Shown here: positions 24,062 through 32,529 of the stretch, one piece after another | Layout: every line of letters starts with the position of its first letter | Numbering within the stretch: the first letter of the stretch is position 1 | Source: JAVBLT01 sp031553315 | GTDB taxonomy: Bacteria; Verrucomicrobiota; Kiritimatiellia; RFP12; DVOR01 | NCBI GenBank assembly: GCA_031553315.1 | Contig: JAVBLT010000002.1 | Location: 1 to 64,000 of the forward strand | Direction of reading: 5' to 3' | Length of the DNA: 64,000 bases | The notes under the pieces: model-generated | The model's input: the letters and a program-made list of their open reading frames with translations, nothing else | Database searches by the model: none | Told to the model about the DNA's origin: nothing | Made by a program: the position numbers and the translations under genes

Positions 24062-25489
24062 ATGAAGTACGCAGTCACCATCGGCCTTGAAACACATGTT
24101 CAGCTGAAGACCCAAACCAAGATGTTCTGCGGGTGCGGCACCGCATTCGGCGCGCCGCCCAACACGCAGATCTGCCCCGTGTGCCTCGGTTATCCGGGGG
24201 CGCTGCCCTCCACAAACCGCGAGGCGATTCGCTTCACGGTCATGGCGGGGTTGATGCTGGGGTGCAAAATCAACCCCTACAGCAAGTTTGACCGGAAGAA
24301 CTATTTCTACCCCGACGTCTCCAAAAACTATCAGATCACGCAGCTCGATCAGCCGCTTTGCCTCGGCGGCGGGGTGGAAATCAACACGCCCGCCGGAAAG
24401 AAAACGATTCACCTCACGCGCATCCATCTGGAGGAAGACGTCGCCAAACTCACCCACCGCCCCGGTTGCAGCGGCGTAGACTTCAACCGCTGCAGCCTGC
24501 CGCTGATGGAAATCGTGACCGAGCCCGACATGGATTCGGCCGACGAGGCTCTTGCCTACCTTCAGGCGCTTCGCGAAATGCTGGTCTATGCCGGCGTGAG
24601 CGACTGCAACCTCGAAGAGGGCAATATGCGGTGCGATGTCAATGTGAGCATTCGCCCCGTTGGGCAAAAGGAATACGGTACCCGCGTTGAAATCAAAAAC
24701 ATGAACACCTTCCGCGGCATCCACGCGGCGCTGCTCTATGAGATTGACCGCCAGGAACAGGTGCTCAACGCCGGCGGGAAGCTTCGCCAGGAAACCCGCC
24801 GCTGGGATCCCGATCTGGGGGAAACCCAACCGATGCGATCGAAGGAAAACGCCGAAGATTACCGGTATTTCCCTGAGCCCGACCTTTTGCCCGTGGCGCT
24901 GACGGAGGAGCAGATCGCCGCCTGGGCCGCCCAGCTTCCCGAATCGCCCGGTAAACGCCGCGAACGCATGATTGCCCAATACGGCATTCCCGAATACGAT
25001 GCCGAGGTGCTCTCCGCCGACCGCGCCGTGGCCGACTTTTTTGAAGACGCCGCCGCCGTGCACGGCAACGGAAAAGCCGTCTCCAACTGGATGATGACGG
25101 AAGTGCTCCGCCTGCTTTCCGATACCGGCTCCGTCATCACCGCCTGCGCGCTCACCCCCGCCGCCCTGGGCGCCCTGATTCGCCTGATCGACGAAAAAGT
25201 GATCAACGGCCCCACCGCCAAAGCGCTCCTCCCCGAGCTTTTTGAAAAGGGCGGCGACCCCGCCGCGATCGTGAAAGAACGCGGCCTGGGGCAAGTCAGC
25301 GACAGCTCGGCGGTGCTTGCGATTGTGGAAGAGGTCATTGCCGCGAATCCCAAGACCGTGGAAGATTTCAAAGCCGGCAAAGATGCGGCCATCACCTTCC
25401 TCATCGGCCAGGTGATGAAGCGCAGCAAGGGAAAAGCCTCTCCCCAGATCGCGCGCGAAGTGATTCTCGAACAACTGGCCGCGAACTAA
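24062..25489 (+). CDS. gatB: Asp/Glu-tRNA amidotransferase subunit B
   Basis: A 475-residue GatB, the kinase/transamidase subunit that phosphorylates and amidates the misacylated tRNA. Motifs: TIGLETHVQLKT, FCGCGTAFGAPPNTQICPVCLGYPGALP (zinc-site cysteines), KNYFYPDVSKNYQITQ and the C-terminal YqeY-like tail domain. It follows gatA by 15 bases and precedes pilB by 18, without a visible terminator, so pilus ATPases may be read from the same message. Confidence 0.97.
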   Translation: MKYAVTIGLETHVQLKTQTKMFCGCGTAFGAPPNTQICPVCLGYPGALPSTNREAIRFTVMAGLMLGCKINPYSKFDRKNYFYPDVSKNYQITQLDQPLCLGGGVEINTPAGKKTIHLTRIHLEEDVAKLTHRPGCSGVDFNRCSLPLMEIVTEPDMDSADEALAYLQALREMLVYAGVSDCNLEEGNMRCDVNVSIRPVGQKEYGTRVEIKNMNTFRGIHAALLYEIDRQEQVLNAGGKLRQETRRWDPDLGETQPMRSKENAEDYRYFPEPDLLPVALTEEQIAAWAAQLPESPGKRRERMIAQYGIPEYDAEVLSADRAVADFFEDAAAVHGNGKAVSNWMMTEVLRLLSDTGSVITACALTPAALGALIRLIDEKVINGPTAKALLPELFEKGGDPAAIVKERGLGQVSDSSAVLAIVEEVIAANPKTVEDFKAGKDAAITFLIGQVMKRSKGKASPQIAREVILEQLAAN

Positions 25490-25507
25490 ACCATTGAGGA
25501 GGAACGC

Positions 25508-27184
25508 GTGACAACAAACGATGATTATGTCCTTCAAATTCTCCAGGAAGCCGGCCTGCTGACTTTCGAGCAGGTCAACGCCGCCATGAGCGCCGTGCGC
25601 AACCCCGGCGAAACCGTGCTCGACGGCCTGATCCTCTCCGGCGTGATCAAGGAAGAAGATGTGCTCGCCGTGCTGGCCGAACAGTTCGGAATGCCCTTCG
25701 CGCACCTCAATGCCGAAGAGCTCGATGAAAGCCTCGCCACCGTGCTCGACGCCGAAACGGCGCGCAAGTATACCGTGGCGCCGCTTCAGGAAACCGACGA
25801 TTCCGTGACCATCGCCATCAGCGACCCCATGAACTACGATGCGATGGACGGTTTGCGGTATCTCCTCAAGAAAAACATCGAAGCCATCGTAGTCCCCAGG
25901 CACGACATTTTGGCCGTAATCACCAAATTCTACCCCGCCAACCCCGATGCGTTTGAAGATTCCGACATCTCCGTGCGCAAACATGACCTGGGCGACGGCG
26001 AAGAGGAAGAAGGCGATGCCCCCGTCATCCGCCTCGTGAGCCTGATTCTGATGGACGCCATCAAAATGCGCGCCTCCGATATTCACCTGGAGCCGATGGA
26101 GCGCCGCTTCCGCGTGCGTTTCCGCATCGACGGCAACCTGCGCGAAATGGATCCCCCGCCCAAGCGCCTTCAAGGCGCCATTCTCAGCCGCGTGAAGCTG
26201 ATGGCCAACATGAAGCTCTCCGAAAAACGCATCCCCCAGGATGGCCGCATCCAGGTCAAAATGCAGGGCCGCGAGCTTGACCTGCGCGTGTCGTCCGTGC
26301 CGACCAACTACGGCGAAAGCATCGTGATGCGTATTCTCGATAAACAGAACCTCGCCCTCGGGCTTCCCCAGCTCGGCTTCCTCTCCGACGACCAGGCAAA
26401 GTTCGAACGCCTCATCACCTTGCCCGACGGCGTGATTCTCGTGACCGGCCCGACCGGTTCCGGCAAAACCACCACGCTCTACGCCTGCCTGGGGCAAATC
26501 AACCAACCCGATAAAAAACTGATTACCGTGGAAGACCCGGTCGAATATCAGATGTCGGGCATTAACCAGGTGCAGGTCAACCGCGATGTGGGCCTCGACT
26601 TCTCCGCCGCCCTGCGCTCGATTCTCCGCCAGGCTCCCAATATCGTGATGATCGGTGAAATCCGCGACCATGAGACCGCCGAAATTGCCATGGAAGCGGC
26701 GCTCACCGGTCACCTTGTGTTCAGCACCCTTCACACCAACGACGCACCCAGCGCCGTGACGCGCCTGCTCGATATCGGCATGAAGCCCTTCCTCGTGGCC
26801 TCCGCCCTTCGCGCCGCAATGGCCCAGCGCCTGGTGCGCGCCATCTGCGACTCCTGCCGCGCCGACTACCTGCCGACCGACCGCGAGAAAAAGATGCTCG
26901 GCGCGCTCGGTAAAAACGCCGACGACATGAAAATGTTCAAGGGCAAAGGCTGCCCCGTCTGCGGGCAATCGGGGTATAAAGGCCGCAAAGGCATTTTTGA
27001 AATTTTTGGCGTAGACGATACGGTGCAACGGTTGATTTTCGACCACGCGCCGGCAACGGTGCTTCGCGCGCGCGTCCGCGAAATGGGCATGCGCACGTTG
27101 CGCGAAGACGGTATGTTGAAGGTGGCGTCGGGCATGACGACGCTTTCCGAAGTGTTACGGGCAACCATGGGAGACGCAGACTAA
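25508..27184 (+). CDS. pilB: Type IV pilus/type II secretion assembly ATPase (PilB/GspE), copy 1
   Basis: A 558-residue secretion ATPase. Start GTG 25508 follows GAGGAGG. Residues 1-150 form a MshEN/GspE N-terminal domain (GVIKEEDVLAVLAEQFGMPF). Walker A is GPTGSGKTTTLYA, followed by the Asp box (ITVEDPVEYQM), Walker B (IVMIGEIRDHETAE) and the His box (GHLVFSTLHTNDAPSA). The C4 zinc site is C-D-S-C...C-P-V-C with GYKGRKGIFEIF, typical of PilB. It drives pilus extension or pseudopilus assembly from the cytoplasmic face. Pilin and PilC genes are not in the window. Confidence 0.93.
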   Translation: MTTNDDYVLQILQEAGLLTFEQVNAAMSAVRNPGETVLDGLILSGVIKEEDVLAVLAEQFGMPFAHLNAEELDESLATVLDAETARKYTVAPLQETDDSVTIAISDPMNYDAMDGLRYLLKKNIEAIVVPRHDILAVITKFYPANPDAFEDSDISVRKHDLGDGEEEEGDAPVIRLVSLILMDAIKMRASDIHLEPMERRFRVRFRIDGNLREMDPPPKRLQGAILSRVKLMANMKLSEKRIPQDGRIQVKMQGRELDLRVSSVPTNYGESIVMRILDKQNLALGLPQLGFLSDDQAKFERLITLPDGVILVTGPTGSGKTTTLYACLGQINQPDKKLITVEDPVEYQMSGINQVQVNRDVGLDFSAALRSILRQAPNIVMIGEIRDHETAEIAMEAALTGHLVFSTLHTNDAPSAVTRLLDIGMKPFLVASALRAAMAQRLVRAICDSCRADYLPTDREKKMLGALGKNADDMKMFKGKGCPVCGQSGYKGRKGIFEIFGVDDTVQRLIFDHAPATVLRARVREMGMRTLREDGMLKVASGMTTLSEVLRATMGDAD

Positions 27185-28269
27185 TGAGCACATCCGTATC
27201 GATGACCGATTTGATGCAGCTGGCCGTTGACGAAAAGGCCTCCGACATTCACCTTCGCGTGGGCGCATCGCCCATGTTCCGCATTCACGGATCCCTTCAG
27301 CCGATCGATTTCCCCGAGCTCACCCCGGAAGACACGCTCGAGCTCGTCAAGGAAATCTCCGGCGAGGAACATTTCCAGCAGGCCGAGAAAAACGGCGGCG
27401 CCGATTTCGGCGTCAGCTTCGAAGACCAGGCCCGCTTCCGCGTGAGCATCTTCAAAGAACGCAAGCACTACGGCGCCGTGCTCCGCCAGATCCCCACCAC
27501 CCTGCTCACCCTGGAGCAGATCGGCCTGCCCGAGCAGGTCAAGGAATTGCTCTACAAGCCGCGCGGGCTCATTCTCGTGACCGGGCCGACGGGGTCGGGT
27601 AAATCGACCACGCTGGCCAGCATGCTCAACATCATCAACGAAGACCGCGATTGCCACATCATCACCATCGAAGACCCGATTGAATTCTTCCACAGCCACA
27701 AAAAATCAATCGTGACCCAGCGCGAAATCGGCGACGACGTGCCCAGCTTCGCCGAAGCCATCCGCCGCGCCCTCCGCCAGGATCCCGATGTGATTCTCGT
27801 CGGTGAAATGCGCGACCTTGAAACCATCCAGGCCGCCATCACCGCCGCCGAAACGGGGCACCTGGTCTTCGGCACCCTCCACACCACCGGCGCTTCGGAA
27901 ACCGTCGACCGTATTGTCGACGCATTCCCGACCAACCAGCAGGAACAGGTGCGCACGCAGCTCTCCATGAGCCTTGTGGCGGTTATCTCCCAGCTGCTGC
28001 TGCCGCGGGCCGACAAACCCGGCCGCGTCGCCGCCTTCGAAGTCATGATCTCCACGCCCTCCATCCGCTCGCGCATCCGCGACAACAAGACCTTCCAGAT
28101 CAAGTCCGACATTCAGACCGGCGCGAAGTTCGGCATGATGGCGCTCGACATGCACCTCCTCCAACTCTACATGGCCGGCCGCATCTCCTACGAAGAGCTC
28201 ATCACCAAAGCCCAGGATCCCGATACCACCGTGGATAAACTCAAAGAAATGCTCGACGGAGACCGTTAA
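27184..28269 (+). CDS. pilT: Twitching motility/retraction ATPase PilT
   Basis: A 361-residue PilT, the hexameric ATPase that retracts type IV pili. The N-terminal PAS-like domain (ASDIHLRVGASPMFRIHG) is followed by Walker A GPTGSGKSTTLAS, the Asp box ITIEDPIEF, Walker B VILVGEMRDLETI and the His box TGHLVFGTLHT. The AIRA-like region (here AIRRALRQDPD) and the C-terminal GMMALDMHLLQLYMAGRIS are recognisable. Its A overlaps the last base of the pilB stop (TAATG), so translation is coupled. Presence of PilT suggests true retractile pili rather than only type II secretion. Confidence 0.94.
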   Translation: MSTSVSMTDLMQLAVDEKASDIHLRVGASPMFRIHGSLQPIDFPELTPEDTLELVKEISGEEHFQQAEKNGGADFGVSFEDQARFRVSIFKERKHYGAVLRQIPTTLLTLEQIGLPEQVKELLYKPRGLILVTGPTGSGKSTTLASMLNIINEDRDCHIITIEDPIEFFHSHKKSIVTQREIGDDVPSFAEAIRRALRQDPDVILVGEMRDLETIQAAITAAETGHLVFGTLHTTGASETVDRIVDAFPTNQQEQVRTQLSMSLVAVISQLLLPRADKPGRVAAFEVMISTPSIRSRIRDNKTFQIKSDIQTGAKFGMMALDMHLLQLYMAGRISYEELITKAQDPDTTVDKLKEMLDGDR

Positions 28270-28271
28270 TC

Positions 28272-29972
28272 ATGGACGACACTTCCCACCTTGCCCCGCT
28301 TCTCGCCCTGGTCGTCGAAAACGGCTTCCTCGCCGGCGAACAGGCGGAAGAAATCACACGCGAGCATCTGGAAAGCGGTAAATCCTACCGCGACCTCATT
28401 CTCGCCCAGGATATCGTCTCCGAAGACGACCTCCTGAGCATGATCGCCTCTTCGCAGGGGTGCGATGTGATTGACCTGAAAGACATCCCCGTCAATCACG
28501 CCATCATCGAGGCCATTCCCGCCACGACCGCCCGCATGTACAACGTGGTTCCCGTGGAGGCCGCCCCCGACCACATCACGCTGGCCACCGCCGACCTCAT
28601 CGACCCCAATGTGATGGACGAGCTGGTCTTCCTCCTGACCAAAGACGTCCGCATCGTCATGGCCCGCGAGGAAGATATCAAAAACGCCATCCAGGAATAC
28701 TACGGCGATGAAGGCGGCAGCGTCAACGACATGATCTCCACCCTCGAATCAGACCTCGCCGCCGATGCCTCCCTCAAGGTAGAAGCCGATGAAAAGAACA
28801 TCGAATCCGTCGCCAACGCCGCCCCCGTGATTCGCTTCGTGAACCTCGTGCTGTATCAGGCCGTCACCGACAAAGCCTCCGACATTCACATCGAGCCTTT
28901 TGAGAGAGACTTCAAAATCAGGTACCGCGTCGACGGCGCTCTCTATGAAATGAACCCGCCGCCGCTCCACATGGCGCTCCCGATCATTTCCCGCGTGAAG
29001 GTGATGGCCGGGCTCAACATCGCCGAGCGCCGCATTCCGCAGGATGGCCGCATCGCCCTCACCGTGGCCGGCCGCCAGGTCGACCTTCGCGTGTCGTGCC
29101 TGCCCACGGTTCACGGCGAAAGCGTGGTGCTTCGCGTGCTTGACCGCAGCGTGGTTTCGCTTGACCTCGAAAACATCGGCCTGCCCGAAGACCTTTACGA
29201 CGAAATCACCATCGACATCGAAAAGCCCAACGGCATCTTCATCGTAACCGGCCCCACCGGCTCCGGCAAAACCACCACGCTCTACTCCTGCCTGCGCACC
29301 ATCAATAAAACCGACACCAAGCTGCTTACCGCCGAGGAACCCGTCGAGTACGACATCGACGGCATCATCCAGGTTCCCATCAACCCCATCACCGGCAACA
29401 CCTTCGGAAAAGTGCTCCGCGCCTTTCTCCGCCAGGATCCCGATGTGATGATGATCGGTGAAATCCGTGACCTCGAGACCGCCGAAATCGCCGTGCAGGC
29501 CGCGCTCACCGGTCACTTTGTCTTCAGCACCCTCCACACCAACGATGCCGCCGGCGCGGTGACGCGCCTCATCGATATGAACGTGGCGCCGTACCTGATC
29601 TCCTCCACGCTTGAAGCCGTGCTCGGCCAGCGCCTCATGCGAACCTGCTGCAAAAACTGCAAAGTCGGCTACGATGCCGACGACGAAACCCTTGCGCGCA
29701 TGGAGCTGACCCGGAGCGACGTCGGCGGGCGCAAATTCTTCTACGGCCCCGGCTGCTCCATCTGCAACAACACCGGTTACAAAGGCCGAAAGGGTATCTT
29801 CGAATATCTCAAAGTGTCGAACCCCATCCGCGAGCTCATCAACGACCGCCAGCCCACGCTGGTCATCCGCGAAAAGGCCCGCGAGCTGGGCATGCGCACC
29901 ATGCGCGAAGACGGCATACGAAACGTGCTCGACGGCTACACCACGGTCGACGAAGTGTTGCGGTATACCTAA
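28272..29972 (+). CDS. Type IV pilus/type II secretion assembly ATPase (PilB/GspE), copy 2
   Basis: A 566-residue paralogue of the gene at 25.5 kb with the same order of domains: MshEN-like N-terminus (EEITREHLESGKSYRDLILAQ), Walker A GPTGSGKTTTLYS, Asp box LTAEEPVEYDID, Walker B VMMIGEIRDLETAE, His box GHFVFSTLHTNDAAGA, and the C4 site CCKNC...CSIC followed by GYKGRKGIFEYL. The Asp box has EEP rather than EDP, a change common in the GspE/PilB variants that pair with a second machine. Two assembly ATPases around one PilT suggest two pilus-like systems sharing an operon. Gap to pilT is 2 bases. Confidence 0.92.
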   Translation: MDDTSHLAPLLALVVENGFLAGEQAEEITREHLESGKSYRDLILAQDIVSEDDLLSMIASSQGCDVIDLKDIPVNHAIIEAIPATTARMYNVVPVEAAPDHITLATADLIDPNVMDELVFLLTKDVRIVMAREEDIKNAIQEYYGDEGGSVNDMISTLESDLAADASLKVEADEKNIESVANAAPVIRFVNLVLYQAVTDKASDIHIEPFERDFKIRYRVDGALYEMNPPPLHMALPIISRVKVMAGLNIAERRIPQDGRIALTVAGRQVDLRVSCLPTVHGESVVLRVLDRSVVSLDLENIGLPEDLYDEITIDIEKPNGIFIVTGPTGSGKTTTLYSCLRTINKTDTKLLTAEEPVEYDIDGIIQVPINPITGNTFGKVLRAFLRQDPDVMMIGEIRDLETAEIAVQAALTGHFVFSTLHTNDAAGAVTRLIDMNVAPYLISSTLEAVLGQRLMRTCCKNCKVGYDADDETLARMELTRSDVGGRKFFYGPGCSICNNTGYKGRKGIFEYLKVSNPIRELINDRQPTLVIREKARELGMRTMREDGIRNVLDGYTTVDEVLRYT

Positions 29973-30994
29973 TGCATCCCTTCGTCAGCATCGTCATTCC
30001 GACCCTGAATGCCGCCGGCCCTCTTCCGGCGTGCCTTGCGGCCATTCAGGCGCAGGATTATCCGCGCGACCGCTTTGAAATCGTCATTGCCGATGCAGGC
30101 TCGAGCGATGCCACAGTGGAAATCGCGCGGCGCCACGGCGTGGATCACATCACCGATAACCCGCTCAAGACCGGTGAAGCCGGCAAAACGGCGGGAATCA
30201 AAGTCGCGCGCGGCGAACTGATCGCACTGATCGACAGCGACAACATTCTGCCCGATTCCCGCTGGCTTTCGCGCCTTGTCGCGCCGCTGGCCGGCGACCC
30301 TTCACTCGTGGCCTCCGAGCCGGTCGCTTATACCCGGCGCCCTGAAGATCCCGCGCTCACCCGCTATTTCGCCATGCTCGGCATGAACGACCCGATTTGC
30401 CTTTTTACGGGCAATTACGACCGCGAATGCGCCATCACCGGGCGCTGGACCGATTTACCCGTTGTCACCGAAGACTGCGGCGACTGGCTGAAAGCGACGC
30501 TCTCCCCCGATGCGCTGCCCACCATCGGCGCCAACGGCTTCGTGTTCCGCCGTTCGCTGCTCGCCGGCGTGACCTGGGCGCCTTACTTTTTCGATATCGA
30601 CATTCTCTACCAGAAGCTCCTGCGCGGCGAGACCTGCGCCGTGGCCAAAGTAAAAACCGGCGTTGTTCATCTCTACTGCGCCCGTCTGGCTGATTTTCAG
30701 CGCAAACAACGCCGCCGCATCCGCGATTTTCTTTTTTTCGCCGATTCAAAACAGCGCGTTTACCCGTGGGATAAACAAAAAAAACGCGGTCTGCTTTTAT
30801 TCTGCCTCTGCACGCTCACGATTATTCCCTTGCTGATTCAGCAATTCAAGGGAAACCGGCGAACGCCCGACCCGGCCTGGTGGTACCATGTGCCGGTGTG
30901 CTGGCTTACGCTTTGCGTTTACGGCTGGGCCACCGTGATGAAATCGCTCGGTGTGAAACCGGCGATGGTCACGCGTAAGGGCTGGAAACAATAA
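29972..30994 (+). CDS. GT2 family glycosyltransferase with C-terminal membrane segments
   Basis: A 340-residue GT-A glycosyltransferase. VSIVIPTLNAAGPLPACLAAI begins the fold, ADAGSSDATVEIA and the metal-binding ALIDSDNILP (DSD) follow, and the acceptor region includes VVTEDCGDWLKATL (ED). Two hydrophobic segments near the C-terminus (LLLFCLCTLTIIPLLI and VCWLTLCVYGWATVM) anchor it. ATG overlaps the pilB2 stop by one base, so it belongs to the pilus operon; pilin glycosylation is a possible role but is inference. Sugar and acceptor unknown. Confidence 0.85.
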   Translation: MHPFVSIVIPTLNAAGPLPACLAAIQAQDYPRDRFEIVIADAGSSDATVEIARRHGVDHITDNPLKTGEAGKTAGIKVARGELIALIDSDNILPDSRWLSRLVAPLAGDPSLVASEPVAYTRRPEDPALTRYFAMLGMNDPICLFTGNYDRECAITGRWTDLPVVTEDCGDWLKATLSPDALPTIGANGFVFRRSLLAGVTWAPYFFDIDILYQKLLRGETCAVAKVKTGVVHLYCARLADFQRKQRRRIRDFLFFADSKQRVYPWDKQKKRGLLLFCLCTLTIIPLLIQQFKGNRRTPDPAWWYHVPVCWLTLCVYGWATVMKSLGVKPAMVTRKGWKQ

Positions 30995-31007
30995 AAAAGA
31001 AAAAAAG

Positions 31008-31403
31008 TCATTCGAAACGTGCCCGGGCGCCCTTTTTGCCCCAGTCGGTGGCGTAAACGGCGCAGGCGAGTAAAACATCCATATCGCCTTGCTCGATAAC
31101 CGCTTCAAACCCCGGAAGCAAAAAGAGCGCATCGAGAATGCCCACTTCGTTGCTGCTTCGGATGGTTTCGGGAAAACCGGGCTCGGTTCGGCGTTTCTTC
31201 CAATAGTCGGAAAAAATTCGAATCCGTTGGTCGCGGTTATTCAGCGCCGCCGTCACGGAATCGTAAAACTCGCAGGCCAGGTCGAAGTAAGCGCCTCGAA
31301 TTTGCGTTTTTTCGCGCTTGAGGGCGCAATTGGCGATGCGCTTGGCGGCTTCGGAACACCAATCCGGCACTGCCATCGCTTTCAGGACATCTGTTTTTGA
31401 CAT
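31008..31403 (-). CDS. Hypothetical protein (131 residues)
   Basis: Not recognised. ATG 31403 is chosen because TGGAG lies 6 bases upstream and a strong promoter ends at 31434; the open frame further upstream is promoter DNA. The product is soluble and mixed alpha-helical, with two Cys in the N-terminal third and motifs VPDWCSEAAKRIANCALKR and GILDALFLLPGFEAVIEQGD; no signal peptide or membrane segment. It is monocistronic and its promoter lies within the 3' end of eboE. Sharing of the promoter region with the ebo operon end is probably only compactness. Confidence 0.6.
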   Translation of the reverse strand: MSKTDVLKAMAVPDWCSEAAKRIANCALKREKTQIRGAYFDLACEFYDSVTAALNNRDQRIRIFSDYWKKRRTEPGFPETIRSSNEVGILDALFLLPGFEAVIEQGDMDVLLACAVYATDWGKKGARARFE

Positions 31404-31433
31404 AACTTCTCCACACACTTTTTTATTGGGATC

Positions 31434-31462
31434 AGTATAGCTGAAAACCGCCACGGGGTCAA
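31434..31462 (-). promoter_or_regulatory. Predicted promoter of the 131-residue hypothetical gene
   Basis: On the minus strand, -35 TTGACC (31457-31462), a 17-base spacer, -10 TATACT (31434-31439). The -35 box overlaps the last codons of eboE. Confidence 0.7.
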
Positions 31463-32529
31463 GCGAAACGCTGTCTTAGCCATGAAAGATCGCGGATGGC
31501 GCCTTCGGCGGCCGACGCGGGGCGAATTCCGGGGGGAAGAATGGAGAATGTGTAGGTTTCGGCCTCGAGCGGGTAGGCTTTTTCGCGGATGTGGCGCCAG
31601 AAGGCGGGCGTGAGCGAAGCGGCGGTTGTGGCGAAGGCGTCGTTGCCGGGCCAGTCGAGCGGAATGTGCAGGTGAATGCGGGCTTCGCGGCCGGGCAGCG
31701 ATTCGCAAAGCGCCGCCGAAAGGTCGGAGTAGGGGAGGATGCGGCCTTCCGGGAGGCGGACCTTGACCTGGTGGAGGTAGACCGGGTCAAGAAATGCGGC
31801 GAGGTCTTCGGCACGCGTGAGAGGCGTGAGCTCGGGCGCGGCGCTGATTTGAACGCGTAGAACCGGCACGCCGGCGCGTTCGAGGCGCAGGAGCGCGTGG
31901 AGCGGGTCTTCAAAACCAACGGCAAAGTGGCAGGTGTCGAAACAAAGCCCAAGGTGATTGTGTTTGGGGAGCTGTCTGAAAAAGGCGACGACTTGTTCGG
32001 TGTTTTCCAGAAGGCAATCGGGTTCGGGTTCAAGGGCGAGCGTCATGTGCTTTCCGGTCTTTTGAAAAATCGCTTCAAGCTCGGCGTCCAAGGTCAGCAG
32101 CGCTGCGGTCATGCCGTTGGAAAGGGCGGTTGTTTTGTAAGCCAGCGGAACGGTGGTGACGCTGGCGCTTTCGCCCGCGAAGGGCAAGGCCGCAAGAATT
32201 TCAAAGAGGCGGCGCGTGTAGGCCAGGCGCTCGGGGGTAGACCAATCGGGCGCATACGCGGCGGTTTTCACGGATGGGGCGTGAAAGGGGCCGTAGGGAA
32301 AACCGTTGAGACCCAAAACGGTGAAGCCGCCGGCGGTCAATTCCGCCGACAATGCTTCGGGATCGAGCTCTGCCGCGGCTTTCGCGCCGATGCGAAGCCC
32401 CAGCGGAAAGGGGTCATCGGGGGAAAAAGCGGCCTTGACCTCGCGCGCGGGGCCGCGAAGCATCTGCACCAATGCCTCGGCGCTTTCGCCGGGGTGAACG
32501 TTGGTGCAGTAGGTCAGCGGCTGTTTCAT
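31459..32529 (-). CDS. eboE: Metabolite traffic protein EboE (TIM-barrel)
   Basis: A 356-residue protein matching EboE, a xylose-isomerase/AP-endonuclease-2-like TIM barrel. The start LTYCTNVHPGESAEALVQML is the diagnostic EboE opening, followed by LGLRIGAKAAAEL, GFTVLGLNGFPYGPFH, LALEPEPDCLLENTEQVVAFF and LGLCFDTCHFAVGFEDP, with His/Glu/Asp positions usual for metal binding in this fold. The reaction is unknown. The ebo cluster is reported to be needed for periplasmic delivery of scytonemin precursor in Nostoc, but it also occurs in bacteria without scytonemin. ATG overlaps the eboD stop by 4 bases. The rest of the cluster (C, F) is at 48-50 kb; A and B are not in the window. Confidence 0.88.
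   Translation of the reverse strand: MKQPLTYCTNVHPGESAEALVQMLRGPAREVKAAFSPDDPFPLGLRIGAKAAAELDPEALSAELTAGGFTVLGLNGFPYGPFHAPSVKTAAYAPDWSTPERLAYTRRLFEILAALPFAGESASVTTVPLAYKTTALSNGMTAALLTLDAELEAIFQKTGKHMTLALEPEPDCLLENTEQVVAFFRQLPKHNHLGLCFDTCHFAVGFEDPLHALLRLERAGVPVLRVQISAAPELTPLTRAEDLAAFLDPVYLHQVKVRLPEGRILPYSDLSAALCESLPGREARIHLHIPLDWPGNDAFATTAASLTPAFWRHIREKAYPLEAETYTFSILPPGIRPASAAEGAIRDLSWLRQRFA

Noticed and set aside
23618..27046. Long minus-strand frame of over 1100 codons opposite gatA, gatB and pilB
   Set aside because: Mirror of strongly coding plus-strand genes in GC-rich DNA; His/Gly/Val-rich composition typical of antisense shadows.
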